Below, piece after piece: positions 54,629-63,980 of a DNA stretch of 64,000 nucleotides. The stretch spans positions 151,082 through 215,081 of the forward strand of contig JAHBXR010000009.1 of assembly GCA_019636335.1 (NCBI GenBank), given 5' to 3'. A model generated the notes under the pieces. It was not told the DNA's origin, searched no databases, and worked only from the letters and a program-made list of their open reading frames with translations. The translations under genes were made by a program, and so were the position numbers. The DNA comes from Pirellulales bacterium. GTDB lineage: Bacteria > Planctomycetota > Planctomycetia > Pirellulales > JAEUIK01. How positions within the stretch are numbered: position 1 is the first letter of the stretch; each line of letters begins with the position of its first letter.

Positions 54629-56155
54629 ATGCCGAACGTCACCCTGTCCGAGGTGTATCGACTCCTCCGCGAGCACCCCCGCCGCTGGCTCGTGCCGACG
54701 GTGGCCGTGTTTACGGTGGCCTTGGTGTATGCCTTCACCCACCCGGGCGATTGGGAGGCCTCGCAGGCGTTGATCGTACGTAACGAGGCGAGCAACACGG
54801 CGGGCGAGGCGCCGGGCAAGTTTCGTTCGGTCGAGGATATGAAAGCCACGCAAGAGACCATTCTCGAGATCGTGCGCAGCCGGCAGGTGCTGACGGCGGC
54901 GCTCGATTCGGTCGGTGCGCCGGCCAAGCACGATACGAACAAGCCCTGGCCCACGGCCGAGGACGTCGAGACGTTGCGCAGCGCGGTGAAGATCGCCCCA
55001 CCCCACGGGGCCGAATTCGGCAAGACCGAGATCTTCTATCTCAAGGTGAAAGACGCCAGCCGCGAGCGTGCGGTGGCCTTGGCGACGGCACTATGCGATC
55101 AGACGCAATCGGCCTATCGCAAGCTCCGCGAAGATAAGGCGCAGGGCATGCTCGCCGAACTGGCCCGCACGGTCGACATCTCGCGCAAGGACCTCAACGA
55201 CGCCACGTCGAAGCTCTCGAATCTCGAGCGGCAGGTCGGGGGCGATCTGGCCGAGTTGCGCAACCTGCACGGTTCGCCTTCGGCCGAGAGCGATCTGCGC
55301 CGCAACGTGACGAGCCTCGAAACCGACCTGCGCGCCGCGGAAACGTCGCGCCGCGCGAACGAAGAGCTGCTCGCGCTGCTCGAATCGGCCCAGCACGATC
55401 CGACGCGCCTGGTCGCCACGCCGAATCGCTTGCTCGATGCTCAGCCCGGGCTCAAACGCTTGAAGGATGGGCTCATCGACGCGCAGTTGAAGCTGGCCCA
55501 ATTACAGGGCGACATGTCGGACGATCACCCCAAAGTCCGCACCGCGCGGAACTCGGTGCAGGAAATCGTCGAGCACATCAACGCCGAGCTCTCGGTGGCC
55601 GTCCGTGGCGTGCAGGCCGAGATCGACCTGGGCGACAAGCAGATCGCCTCGCTCCAATCGCAGTTGAACGAGGGGCGCGATCGTTTGGCTCGCCTCGCCG
55701 GCCTGCGTGCCGAGTATTCGAATCTGGTGGCCGAGGTAGACCGCCGCACGAAGCAACTCGAGTTGGCCGAACGCAATCAGGCCGACGCCCGCGCCAGCCA
55801 ATCGGCCGCCGTGGCAACGAGCCTCATCACGCGGGTCGACACGCCCGACACCGGCGCCCGCACGATCGGTCCGCGGCGTAGCGTCATCGCCCTGGCGGGA
55901 CTGCTGGGGGGATTTGCCTCGGGTTTGGGCCTGCTGTTGTTGACGGTGCCCCTCGATCCGGGACCGGGCCCGATCGGACTGGGCGTGTCGAACAACGAAC
56001 CGGCGTCGAGCACGAGCGAAACGGTCCCCTTCCCCACGCAAGTAGCGGCCTGCGAGTCGCGCCCGGCGGCAGGAGTGGTCGCCGCGGCTTCCCCCGCGCT
56101 GTCTTTCAAGCACTCGCTGGCCAAGCTCTCGCGCACGTATTCCGAAGTTCGCTAA
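54629..56155 (+). CDS. Wzz/GumC-like polysaccharide co-polymerase (chain-length determinant)
   Basis: A 508-residue inner-membrane protein. ATG 54629 follows AAGGGAA. One helix lies near the N-terminus (WLVPTVAVFTVALVYAF, about 18-35) and one at about 420-445 (VIALAGLLGGFASGLGLLLL). Between them is a long periplasmic alpha-helical, coiled-coil region (LDDxx, LERQ-type heptads, about residues 180-390). The cytoplasmic C-terminal stretch is short and Ser/Pro-rich, with no Walker A tyrosine-kinase module, so this is a kinase-less co-polymerase. It is the first gene of the plus arm, 64 bp before the polymerase gene. Confidence 0.87.
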   Translation: MPNVTLSEVYRLLREHPRRWLVPTVAVFTVALVYAFTHPGDWEASQALIVRNEASNTAGEAPGKFRSVEDMKATQETILEIVRSRQVLTAALDSVGAPAKHDTNKPWPTAEDVETLRSAVKIAPPHGAEFGKTEIFYLKVKDASRERAVALATALCDQTQSAYRKLREDKAQGMLAELARTVDISRKDLNDATSKLSNLERQVGGDLAELRNLHGSPSAESDLRRNVTSLETDLRAAETSRRANEELLALLESAQHDPTRLVATPNRLLDAQPGLKRLKDGLIDAQLKLAQLQGDMSDDHPKVRTARNSVQEIVEHINAELSVAVRGVQAEIDLGDKQIASLQSQLNEGRDRLARLAGLRAEYSNLVAEVDRRTKQLELAERNQADARASQSAAVATSLITRVDTPDTGARTIGPRRSVIALAGLLGGFASGLGLLLLTVPLDPGPGPIGLGVSNNEPASSTSETVPFPTQVAACESRPAAGVVAAASPALSFKHSLAKLSRTYSEVR

Positions 56156-56219
56156 CAACGCACGATGTGGCCGTACCGTGGCGAACGTGATTCGCTGACC
56201 CCATTCACGATAGAAACCC

Positions 56220-57593
56220 ATGGACGTGGCGCTTCTGGCAATCGGCGGACTGGTCGCCACGGTGTGGGGCGCGGTCTATGCCCTGCGCGGATCGCTGGTC
56301 GCCGGCTGCCTGGTATTGATCATCGTGATGTCCGCCCTGGGGCATCCTTTCTTCCATACCGACATCGGTCCGATCACCGTCTCGCTCGATCGGCTGCTGT
56401 TGCCCTTTCTGCTCGTGGCCTACGTCGTGCAACGGCAACTGGGCAAGACCGACCCCAAGCCGCTGGTCGCGGCCGATTATCTGCTCTTCTCGCTCGTCGG
56501 CGTGCTTACGGTCAGCACCTTCACGCACGATTGGCGCGTCGATGGGCCGACGGGCGTGCCCCCCATGTGGCGCTTGATCGCCGGCTACGCCACGCCCGCC
56601 GCCATCTACTGGATCGTACGGCAATCGCCCCTCACGCAGAGCCGCGTCGAGATGTGCTACAAGGTGTTGGCCGTCTATGGGCTGTATCTCGGTTTCACGG
56701 GCATTGCCGAAGTCACCGGCCAGTGGTGGGCGGTGTTTCCCAAGCACATCGCCGATCCGACGATCGGTTTGCACTACGGCCGCGCGCGTGGACCCATGGT
56801 GCAATTGCCGACGTACGGCATTTATCTGTCGATCTGTTTGATGTCGGCCTGGCTCGTGCGACCGCGGCTGTCGCAGCGCGGACAAGTGCTGCTGCTGGCG
56901 ACGATTCCGATCATGCTGGGAGGCATCGCCTTCAGCTACACGCGCAGCGTGTGGATGGGCACCGGCCTGGGCGCGCTGATTCTGCTGGGTCTGACCCTGC
57001 AAGGACGCACGCGCACTCTGGTACTCGGCAGCATGGTGGCCGGGGCGCTCGTGGTCGGCATCGCCAAGGCCGACAGCATCATCGGCATTCAACGCGAAGG
57101 TTCCTTCGGCGAGGGACGCCAGTCGGCGTTCGCGCGGGCATCGTTCACCTACGTGTCGTGGCAGATGTTCCTCGATCGGCCGGTGTGGGGTTGCGGCTTC
57201 GGGCAGTTTCCCATCGAGAAATATCCTTACTTGGCAGACCGCTCGACCGATCTCGACCTGGAAGGCATTCGCACGCTGTCGCACCACAACACCCTGCTGA
57301 GCCTGTTGACCGAGACCGGCCTCGTCGGGTTGGGGTTGTTCCTAGCCGTGCTCGCCTGCTGGGCGATCGACGCCTGGAAGATGTGGCACAGCTCCGTCAC
57401 GCCCGAGTGGGCCAAGCGACAAGCGGTCCTCTTTCTGGCCGCGTTGGGGATGTACTCCGTGCAGTTGTTGTTCCACGAGCTGACGTATTCGCCGATGGAG
57501 AATTCGATCATGTTCTTCGTGGCGGGCATCACCGCGGGATTGCGTCCCTTGTCGCTGGCGCCGGAAAAAACGGTTGTAGCGAAGATCGCCTGA
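56220..57593 (+). CDS. O-antigen ligase/polymerase (Wzy/WaaL family)
   Basis: A 457-residue polytopic membrane protein (about 10-12 helices) that polymerises or ligates lipid-linked repeat units on the periplasmic side. The large periplasmic loop and the Wzy_C-like stretch with FGEGRQSAFARASF, DRPVWGCGFGQFPIEKYPYL and SHHNTLLSLLTETGLVGLG fit the family. ATG 56220 starts MDVALLAIGG; there is no strong Shine-Dalgarno. It follows the chain-length gene and precedes the initiating transferase (251 bp gap) on the plus arm. Polymerase is preferred over ligase because of the neighbours. Confidence 0.85.
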   Translation: MDVALLAIGGLVATVWGAVYALRGSLVAGCLVLIIVMSALGHPFFHTDIGPITVSLDRLLLPFLLVAYVVQRQLGKTDPKPLVAADYLLFSLVGVLTVSTFTHDWRVDGPTGVPPMWRLIAGYATPAAIYWIVRQSPLTQSRVEMCYKVLAVYGLYLGFTGIAEVTGQWWAVFPKHIADPTIGLHYGRARGPMVQLPTYGIYLSICLMSAWLVRPRLSQRGQVLLLATIPIMLGGIAFSYTRSVWMGTGLGALILLGLTLQGRTRTLVLGSMVAGALVVGIAKADSIIGIQREGSFGEGRQSAFARASFTYVSWQMFLDRPVWGCGFGQFPIEKYPYLADRSTDLDLEGIRTLSHHNTLLSLLTETGLVGLGLFLAVLACWAIDAWKMWHSSVTPEWAKRQAVLFLAALGMYSVQLLFHELTYSPMENSIMFFVAGITAGLRPLSLAPEKTVVAKIA

Positions 57594-57844
57594 CGCACGG
57601 CCCGATGTTGCCCGGCGGCAACATCGGCCGTGCCGAGTGCGGCGTGCGTGTTGCCCCCCGACGTCATCCCCAACGCGATTCGGCCCGAGAGCATTTACCT
57701 TCGCACCGCCGAACGAGCCGGCCGACAACGACTTACGACATTCGATCAAGACTCGCGCGACGACCGACGGATTCTGGCATTCACTTTGCTCTGGAGTAGT
57801 TCGACGCATGCAGCGTCCGACCAACGACAGCAAGGAACGACAAC

Positions 57845-58627
57845 ATGCCCGCCAACGTCACTGCCACGCCAACCGAACTGCTCGAAGCGCCGGAAGTGCC
57901 CCGGGTCGCCAGCGTCGCGCGGAACGAAGTGCCCGTCGCACCGCCAGCGGTCGAGCCCGTTCGGCAGCGGATCGTGGCGAAGCACCAAGTCTTGCCGGCG
58001 GGAACGGTACGAGCGCGAGGGAACCTGTCGACGGGTTACCGGGTCTTGAAGCGCGCGGCCGACATCGTCGGGGCGCTCTTCTTTCTGGTGTTGTTCTCGC
58101 CGTTGATGCTGGCGGTGCTGTTGGTGCTGACCGTGACGACGAAGGGGCGTCCTCTCTTTCGCCAGACGCGCGTGGGCCTGTGCGGACGCACGTTCGGCAT
58201 GTACAAGTTCCGCACAATGCGTCTCGACGCCGATAAGTTGCAGCACCTGGTGAAGAACGAGAAGGACGGCCCGGTGTTCAAGAATCGCCACGACCCGCGC
58301 ATCACGCGGATCGGCCGCTTCCTCCGTTCGACGAGCATCGACGAGATGCCGCAGTTCGTGAACGTGCTGCTGGGAGACATGTCACTCGTCGGCCCTCGCC
58401 CGCCGGTGCCGGCCGAAGTGGCGAAGTACGAGCCGTGGCAGTTGGGGCGCCTGTCGGTGAAGCCGGGCCTGACCTGCCTGTGGCAAGTGAGCGGCCGTTG
58501 CGAGATCGGCTTCGAGGATTGGGTCCGCATGGACCTCTGGTACCTGCGTCACCAGAACGTGAAGACCGACGTGAAGCTGCTGGTGAAGACGCCGATGAGC
58601 GTGTTGAGCCGCCGCGGAGCCTATTAG
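57845..58627 (+). CDS. Undecaprenyl-phosphate sugar-1-phosphate transferase (initiating, WbaP/PssA type)
   Basis: A 260-residue transferase that places the first sugar phosphate on the lipid carrier. After a Glu/Ala/Val-rich hydrophilic N-terminus of about 65 residues comes one membrane helix (ADIVGALFFLVLFSPLMLAVL). The cytoplasmic catalytic domain has the conserved FRQTRVGLCGRTFGMYKFRTM, the catalytic DPRITRIGRFLRSTSIDEMPQ and the MSLVGPRPPVP motifs, ending KTDVKLLVKTPMSVL. Only the C-terminal domain of the WcaJ type is present; the multi-helix N-terminal part is absent. It is followed by a terminator and closes the plus arm. Confidence 0.92.
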   Translation: MPANVTATPTELLEAPEVPRVASVARNEVPVAPPAVEPVRQRIVAKHQVLPAGTVRARGNLSTGYRVLKRAADIVGALFFLVLFSPLMLAVLLVLTVTTKGRPLFRQTRVGLCGRTFGMYKFRTMRLDADKLQHLVKNEKDGPVFKNRHDPRITRIGRFLRSTSIDEMPQFVNVLLGDMSLVGPRPPVPAEVAKYEPWQLGRLSVKPGLTCLWQVSGRCEIGFEDWVRMDLWYLRHQNVKTDVKLLVKTPMSVLSRRGAY

Positions 58628-58675
58628 CAGATCGCGCACCCGTGCGTGACAGACACCCCGTTCGACCATCCACGC

Positions 58676-58707
58676 AAGGCCCGATGCCAAAAGCACCGGG
58701 CCTTTCT
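58676..58707 (+). terminator. Terminator after the initiating sugar transferase
   Basis: A 12-bp stem with one mismatch (AAGGCCCGATGC with GCACCGGGCCTT, arms 58676-58687 and 58693-58704), a 5-base loop, then TTTC. It lies 49 bp past the stop codon and just before the convergent DUF1501 gene. Confidence 0.7.
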
Positions 58708-58725
58708 CGTGCGAGCCCTTCGACC

Positions 58726-60192
58726 TTAGGCGATCAATTCGCGGACGACGCGGCCTTCGACGTCGGTCAGGCGGAAGTCGCGGCCGGCGTGGCGGTAGGT
58801 GAGTCGCGTGTGATCGAAGCCCAGCAGGTGCAAGAGCGTGGCGTGGATGTCGTGGACGTGGACGCGATTCTCGACGGCCTGGAAGCCGAACTCGTCGGTC
58901 GCGCCGTAGACCTGGCCCCCCTTCACGCCGCCGCCGGCCATCCAGACGGTGAAGCCATAGTTGTTATGGTCGCGGCCGTTGATCTTGCCGGCGTTCGCCC
59001 CCTTCTGCGGTAGCTCGACGGTGGGGGTGCGGCCGAACTCGCCTCCCCACAGCACGACCGTTTCGTCGAGCAGTCCGCGTTGCTTGAGATCGGCCAGCAG
59101 CGCGCCGATCGCCTGATCGCACTGTTGGGCGAGCGTGCGATGGTTGACCTCGATATCGTCGTGGTTGTCCCACGGCTGGCCGGCGCCGTGCCAGATCTGG
59201 ACGAAGCGCACGCCGCGCTCGACGAGCCGCCGCGCGATCAGAATCTGCCGCGCCTGCACCCCTTCGCCATACATGTCGAGCACGTGCTGCGGCTCGCGGC
59301 TGATATCGAACGCCTCGGCGGCCTCGATCTGCATGCGATAGGCGAGCTCGAAACTGTGAATGCGGGCTTCGAGCGCGGCATCTTCCGGCCGGGCGGCGAA
59401 GTGCTTCTCGTTGAGCGCCGCCAGCAGGTCGAGTTGGGCACGCTGGTCGTCGCGCGTCACGGAATGATTCCGCACGTGCTCGACCAGCTTCTCGATCTCT
59501 TGGTGCTGCGTGTCGACGTACGTGCCCTGGAACACCCCGGGCAGGAAGGCCGACTGCCAGTTCTGCGCCCCCTTGATCGGCAGGCCGCCCGGGCACATGG
59601 CGATGAAGCCCGGCAGATTTTGATTCTCGGTCCCCATGCCGAAGGTGACCCACGATCCGACGCTGGGGCGGACGACGCGGGTCGTGCCGCAGTTCATCAG
59701 CATGAGCGAGGGTTCGTGGTTGGGGATGTCGGCGTAGGCCGAGCGCACGACGGCGATCTCGTCGATCATGCGCGCCGTGTGCGGAAAGATCTCGCTCACC
59801 TCGATGCCACTCTGGCCATGCTTCGCGAACTTGTAGGGGGAAGGAAACGCGGCGCCGGTCTTGCGTTCGGTGCGGAGGTTCTCGACCGGCAACATCTGCC
59901 CGGCGTATTTGGCCAGCGACGGTTTGGGGTCGAACGTGTCGACGTGCGAGGGCCCGCCATTCATGAAGAGGTGGATGACGTGCTTGGCCCGGGCCGGAAA
60001 ATGCGCGACGCGCGGCGCCAGCGGGCTGGTGGCGAGCGAGCGATCGGCCGTGGCGGCGGGCGTTTCGCCGGCAACGAGGCCGGCCAGGCCCAACATGGCC
60101 AGCCCGGTGCCGCTCTGGGCGAGCATCTCGCGCCGCGTGAGGGGCGTCGCTTCGTGGCGACTGCAGCCGGTGGGTCGAAATCGGTCGTTCAT
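58726..60192 (-). CDS. DUF1501 protein with Tat signal
   Basis: A 488-residue exported protein. ATG 60192 (MNDRFRPTG) lies 13 bp past the neighbouring gene's stop; a TTG eight codons earlier is in frame. A twin-arginine signal (LTRREMLAQSGTGLAMLGLAGLVAG) means it is exported folded. The body belongs to DUF1501, an alkaline-phosphatase/sulfatase-like superfamily: VIHLFMNGGPSHVDTFDPK and GGEFGRTPTVELP are the typical metal-site stretches. DUF1501 genes follow DUF1549/DUF1553 genes in planctomycetes in very large numbers. The activity is not established; glycan or sulfated-polymer processing is proposed for the pair. Confidence 0.93.
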   Translation of the reverse strand: MNDRFRPTGCSRHEATPLTRREMLAQSGTGLAMLGLAGLVAGETPAATADRSLATSPLAPRVAHFPARAKHVIHLFMNGGPSHVDTFDPKPSLAKYAGQMLPVENLRTERKTGAAFPSPYKFAKHGQSGIEVSEIFPHTARMIDEIAVVRSAYADIPNHEPSLMLMNCGTTRVVRPSVGSWVTFGMGTENQNLPGFIAMCPGGLPIKGAQNWQSAFLPGVFQGTYVDTQHQEIEKLVEHVRNHSVTRDDQRAQLDLLAALNEKHFAARPEDAALEARIHSFELAYRMQIEAAEAFDISREPQHVLDMYGEGVQARQILIARRLVERGVRFVQIWHGAGQPWDNHDDIEVNHRTLAQQCDQAIGALLADLKQRGLLDETVVLWGGEFGRTPTVELPQKGANAGKINGRDHNNYGFTVWMAGGGVKGGQVYGATDEFGFQAVENRVHVHDIHATLLHLLGFDHTRLTYRHAGRDFRLTDVEGRVVRELIA

Positions 60193-60205
60193 CGTGGGGG
60201 CCTCG

Positions 60206-63151
60206 TCAGTCGACAAACGTGAATTCGTTGGTCAGCAAGAGCACCTGCGCCAGGCGTTGCCAGGGATTCAACTGCGTGTCGGCCTGGGGATGCGACTCGG
60301 CGTGCGAGACATACTGCAGCGCCAGTTCGAGTTCGTCGGGTTCGGCCCCGCGCGCGAGTATCTGCCGATAAAGTGCCTGCGCGCGCGACGCGGGGTCGGC
60401 GGCGCTGGCGATTTCTGGCAACGCAGCTACATGTTGCGCCTGTTCGATCACGAACGGTGCGTTCATCAGGTAGAGCGCCTGCTGCGGTACGGTGGTGTTG
60501 GGTCGAGCTTCGCTCGAGGCATCGGGATTCGCGAAATCGAACACGCGCAACACGCCCGGCACGCTCTGCCGATCGAGAAAGCCATAGACGCTGCGCCGCG
60601 TCGAAAACGGCGTGGCGAACAGATCGATCGGTCGCCCGGCAAGCGTCGTGTCGAGCCGCCCCGCCACGGCCAGCAGCGAATCGCGCAGCGGTTCGAACTC
60701 GAGCCGGCGGCGATTCATGCGCCAGACGAGGCGGTTCTCGGGATCGACTGTGGCCGCCTCGGGACGATCGGCGCTCGCTTGCTGATAGGCGTTCGACAGC
60801 AGGATCGCGCGGTGCAAACGCTTGAGCGACCAGCCTTCGTCGCGGAACGTGGCAGCCAGGAAGTCGAGCAACTCGGGATGGCTGGGGGGATCGCTGCGCG
60901 TGCCGAAGTCGCTCGGCGTGGTGACCAGGCCCACGCCAAAATGATGCGCCCAGACACGATTCACGATCACGCGCGCCGTGAGCGGGTTGGCCGGATCGAC
61001 GATTGCCTGTGCTAGCTCGAGCCGACCGCTCCCCTGCTGGAACGGAGTCGGTTCGCCGGAAGAAAGGACTTCGAGAAAGCGCCGCGGCACTTCCGGGCCC
61101 GGACGGCCGGGATTGCCGCGCTGAAAGATACGCGGCGTCATGGGCTGCTTCGCGTCGACGAGCACCATGGCGCGGGCCAGCGCCTCGGGGGACTTGCCGG
61201 CCAGCGTATCGAGCTCGCCACGCAGCTTCGAGTGGGCGGCAAAGACCGTCCGCTCGAGCAGCCAGGGGAGATCCTCCTGCGAGAAGATCGTCGGCGTTCC
61301 TTCGGCCACGAGCACCTGCAGCACTTCGTTGGCCGCGGCGTCGGGCAGCGCCGTCGGCGCAGGGGGCTGTTCCGCTGTGCCGCCGGAATTCTCAGCAGCG
61401 GCCTGGGCTACCTGCTCGGCGTGCAACTCTTTCCACTGCTGGTGGACGCCCGAGAGGATCTCGCCATAGCGCTTGGCGACGTCCATCATCGTCATGACCG
61501 AGCCACGGGCGAACGCCTCGCGCACGACCGGGTTCACATTGCGGCCGATCTCGCTTTCGGACCGGCCGATCTCGGCGACGAGCGATTGCGCCGAGGTGGC
61601 GAAATCGCCCGCGGGCAACGCCGCTAGCCGATGCCAGGCGCCGAAGACGGGATGATCGACATTCGTCTTTTCGGCGATCCAGGTCCGCCAGCGCTCGCGA
61701 ATCTGGGGGCGAACTTCGCCCGGACTGAGCGAGATGTTGGCGTCTTTCTCGACCACCTCTTCGCGCGGCGTGGTGACGACTTCGAGCAAGTACGCGCCAA
61801 CGTTCGAGCGCAGCTCGTCGGTCATCGCCTGACGCTGCTCGGCCAGGAACTTGTCGTACTCCGCCTGCTTGGCGGCAAGCTCGTCCTGGTAGGCCTGGTG
61901 CATGGCCATCTCGTCGGGCATGGCGATGACCGGCAGCTCCCCCGGTTCTTCGCTACTGGCGAAGACGCCGTAGAGCGAATAATAGTCGGCCGTCGGGATG
62001 GGATCGTACTTGTGATCGTGGCAGCGGGCGCAGGTCACGGTCAGCCCGAGAAAGCCGCGCGTCACGACGTCGATGCGATCGTCGATGATGTCGTGGATGT
62101 TGTTGTCGAAGGTGCGGCCGAGCGTGAGGAAGCCGAGTGCCGCCAGCGAACGTTTGTCGTCTCCCAAGGGCAACTGATCGGCGGCGAGCTGCTCGCGCAC
62201 GAACTGGTTGAAGGGGAGATCCTCGTTGAACGAGCGCACCACGTAATCGCGGTAGGTGTAGCTGAACGGAAAGCGCGGCTCGGAGGTGAACGCATAGCCG
62301 CGCGTATCGGCATAGCGGGCCACGTCGAGCCAATGCCGCGCCCAGCGCTGGCCATACTCGGGCGAGGCGAGCAGTCGATCGACGACGCGCGCCCAGGCAT
62401 CGGGCGACTCGTCGTGGACGAAGTCTTCGATCTCGGCCACGGTCGGCGGCAGACCCACGAGATCGAACTTCACGCGGCGCAAGAGCGTGCGGCGATCGGC
62501 TGCGGGGGAAGGCGCCAGGCCGGCCCCTTCGAGCCGCGCGAGGATGAAGCGATCGATCGGCGATGAGGCCCAATCTTCGTTCTGCACCGGGGGTATCGCG
62601 GGCTGCACGATCGGCTGCAGAGACCAGTGCGACGTCTTGGCCGCGGCGATGCGGCCTGCCAGGGGATGGTTAGCGTCTGCCGACGGCGTGGCGTCGCCCG
62701 TGGAGACGGCATCGCTGCCCGGCCAGGGCGCGCCGAGCTTGACCCAGGTCTTCAGGATCTCGATCTCCGCGTCGGCCAGCTTGGCGGCGGGGGGCATCTG
62801 GATCTCGCCGCGATAGTCGATGGCCGCCACGAGGGGGCTGGCGGCCGGGTCGCCCGGCACGACGACCGCGCCACTTTCGGCGCCGCGCATGATGGCGCTG
62901 CGGCTGTCGAGGCGCAGTCCGGCTTCTTGCGTGTCGGCGCCGTGGCATTCCTGACAGCGTTCGACCAGGAGCGGGCGGACCTTCGCTTCGAAGAACTCGG
63001 CCTGTTCGGCTTCCGTCGGCGCGGCGGCCGGCGGAGCGGCGGCGGGCTCTTCGGCCTGCGCCGCGCGGGGCGATACGCCAGTGAACATCGCCAACACGAG
63101 CAGCAGGCAGGCGAGATTCGTCAGTCGCATGAGCATGGGGCGGATTCTCAT
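60206..63151 (-). CDS. PSCyt1-DUF1549-DUF1553 (cytochrome-like) secreted protein
   Basis: A 981-residue exported protein, taken from ATG 63151; other ATGs lie 5 and 7 codons later. The signal peptide has the core LACLLLVLAMFTGV, cut after AAQA. The PSCyt1 domain has the heme-type motif CQECHGAD near residue 65, then VVPGDPAASPLVAAIDYRGEIQMPP. The PSCyt2/DUF1549 part starts around SSPIDRFILARLEGAGLAPSP and includes a second heme-like CARCHDHKYDPI. PSD1/DUF1553 begins around IVDPANPLTARVIVNRVWAHHFG and ends in PQQALYLMNAPFV. It is probably a periplasmic c-type cytochrome fused to a planctomycete-specific module. Its stop lies 13 bp before the DUF1501 start, forming one operon. The function is unknown. 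Confidence 0.94.
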   Translation of the reverse strand: MRIRPMLMRLTNLACLLLVLAMFTGVSPRAAQAEEPAAAPPAAAPTEAEQAEFFEAKVRPLLVERCQECHGADTQEAGLRLDSRSAIMRGAESGAVVVPGDPAASPLVAAIDYRGEIQMPPAAKLADAEIEILKTWVKLGAPWPGSDAVSTGDATPSADANHPLAGRIAAAKTSHWSLQPIVQPAIPPVQNEDWASSPIDRFILARLEGAGLAPSPAADRRTLLRRVKFDLVGLPPTVAEIEDFVHDESPDAWARVVDRLLASPEYGQRWARHWLDVARYADTRGYAFTSEPRFPFSYTYRDYVVRSFNEDLPFNQFVREQLAADQLPLGDDKRSLAALGFLTLGRTFDNNIHDIIDDRIDVVTRGFLGLTVTCARCHDHKYDPIPTADYYSLYGVFASSEEPGELPVIAMPDEMAMHQAYQDELAAKQAEYDKFLAEQRQAMTDELRSNVGAYLLEVVTTPREEVVEKDANISLSPGEVRPQIRERWRTWIAEKTNVDHPVFGAWHRLAALPAGDFATSAQSLVAEIGRSESEIGRNVNPVVREAFARGSVMTMMDVAKRYGEILSGVHQQWKELHAEQVAQAAAENSGGTAEQPPAPTALPDAAANEVLQVLVAEGTPTIFSQEDLPWLLERTVFAAHSKLRGELDTLAGKSPEALARAMVLVDAKQPMTPRIFQRGNPGRPGPEVPRRFLEVLSSGEPTPFQQGSGRLELAQAIVDPANPLTARVIVNRVWAHHFGVGLVTTPSDFGTRSDPPSHPELLDFLAATFRDEGWSLKRLHRAILLSNAYQQASADRPEAATVDPENRLVWRMNRRRLEFEPLRDSLLAVAGRLDTTLAGRPIDLFATPFSTRRSVYGFLDRQSVPGVLRVFDFANPDASSEARPNTTVPQQALYLMNAPFVIEQAQHVAALPEIASAADPASRAQALYRQILARGAEPDELELALQYVSHAESHPQADTQLNPWQRLAQVLLLTNEFTFVD

Positions 63152-63412
63152 ACGCCATTCGGGCAGGCGACGCGAGACCGGCTCGCGGGCGCCCGATCGG
63201 GGTTCAGCATCTTGTCGATCTTTGTCGGCGACACGGGCAGGAACAAAGGTCGCCAGGCGGGCCACGATGCGCAGGCATCGGGGACACTGTTACCATAACC
63301 AATCAGGCCGGGGAGGGCTATGTTTTCTAAGGCTCGCCGACCAATTCTCGACGCTGCCGATTGTCGCGGCTATGCTGACGTTATTCCCGGCTGCGACAGG
63401 AGATACTCACGA

Positions 63413-63673
63413 ATGCTCCCACGCGACGAAATCCTCCAACAGGCCCTAGCGCTGCCACTGGCCGACCGACTTTACGTCGCCGATGCATTGGAACAGAGTC
63501 TGGCGGATTTGCCTCCGCCGGAGGGCGAAGGCCGGCTTCTCTCGGAGGCAGAGTTCATCGCCGAATTGGAACGCCGATCTGCAGCGTATCGCGATGGCAC
63601 CATGGGATCGCAGTCCGCGGATGAAGTTCTAGCCGAGTTGAGACGCCGCCAGGCGCGCGAGTTTGGGCAGTGA
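63413..63673 (+). CDS. Addiction-module antitoxin, RelB/TIGR02574-like
   Basis: An 86-residue protein. ATG 63413 has AGGAGA nine bases upstream; in-frame extension upstream is not coding-like. The N-terminal helix pair (EILQQALALPLADRLYVADALEQSL) is the hallmark of the small putative addiction-module component family. The C-terminal half (LLSEAEFIAELERRSAAYRDG, then VLAELRRRQAREF) is the toxin-binding helix. Its TGA overlaps the GTG start of the ParE-like gene by 4 bp. The antitoxin looks intact while its toxin does not. Confidence 0.85.
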   Translation: MLPRDEILQQALALPLADRLYVADALEQSLADLPPPEGEGRLLSEAEFIAELERRSAAYRDGTMGSQSADEVLAELRRRQAREFGQ

Positions 63674-63980
63674 ACCTCCGTGTTCTCTCAGCCGCGACGT
63701 CCGAAATTGAAGGCGCATGGGAATTCCTTTGCCAGCGCTCCCCCTCATTGGGCACTCGTTTTCTCGATGAGCTTGAACGCACCTTAGGGCGTATCGTTGC
63801 TCAACCACTCGCATTTGGCGTCGTAGAGTAGAAACGTTGCCATCCGGTCGGATGTACCGGCGCGCTTTGCTGTCGAAGTTTCAGTACATCGTTGTATTCG
63901 AGTGTACTGCGGAGGAAGTCGTCATCGTGGCCGTGGCTCATACGGGGCGTAAACCCAACTATTGGTTTGGGCGAGGTTAA
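63670..63980 (+). pseudogene. ParE/RelE-like toxin, frameshifted
   Basis: GTG 63670 opens a frame of 53 codons (VNLRVLSAATSEIEGAWEF, then RFLDELERTLGRIVAQPLAFG) ending at TAG 63829-63831. The C-terminal part of the same protein continues in another frame (63822-63980): RMYRRALLSKFQYIVVF, then VVIVAVAHTGRKPNYW, ending at TAA. The break lies at about 63815-63835 (GGCGTCGTAGAGTAGAAACG). A single-base change would restore a full-length ParE fold (about 100 residues with the conserved FPY- and AVAH-type strands). It could be a real inactivation, a programmed shift or a sequencing error. Confidence 0.75.
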
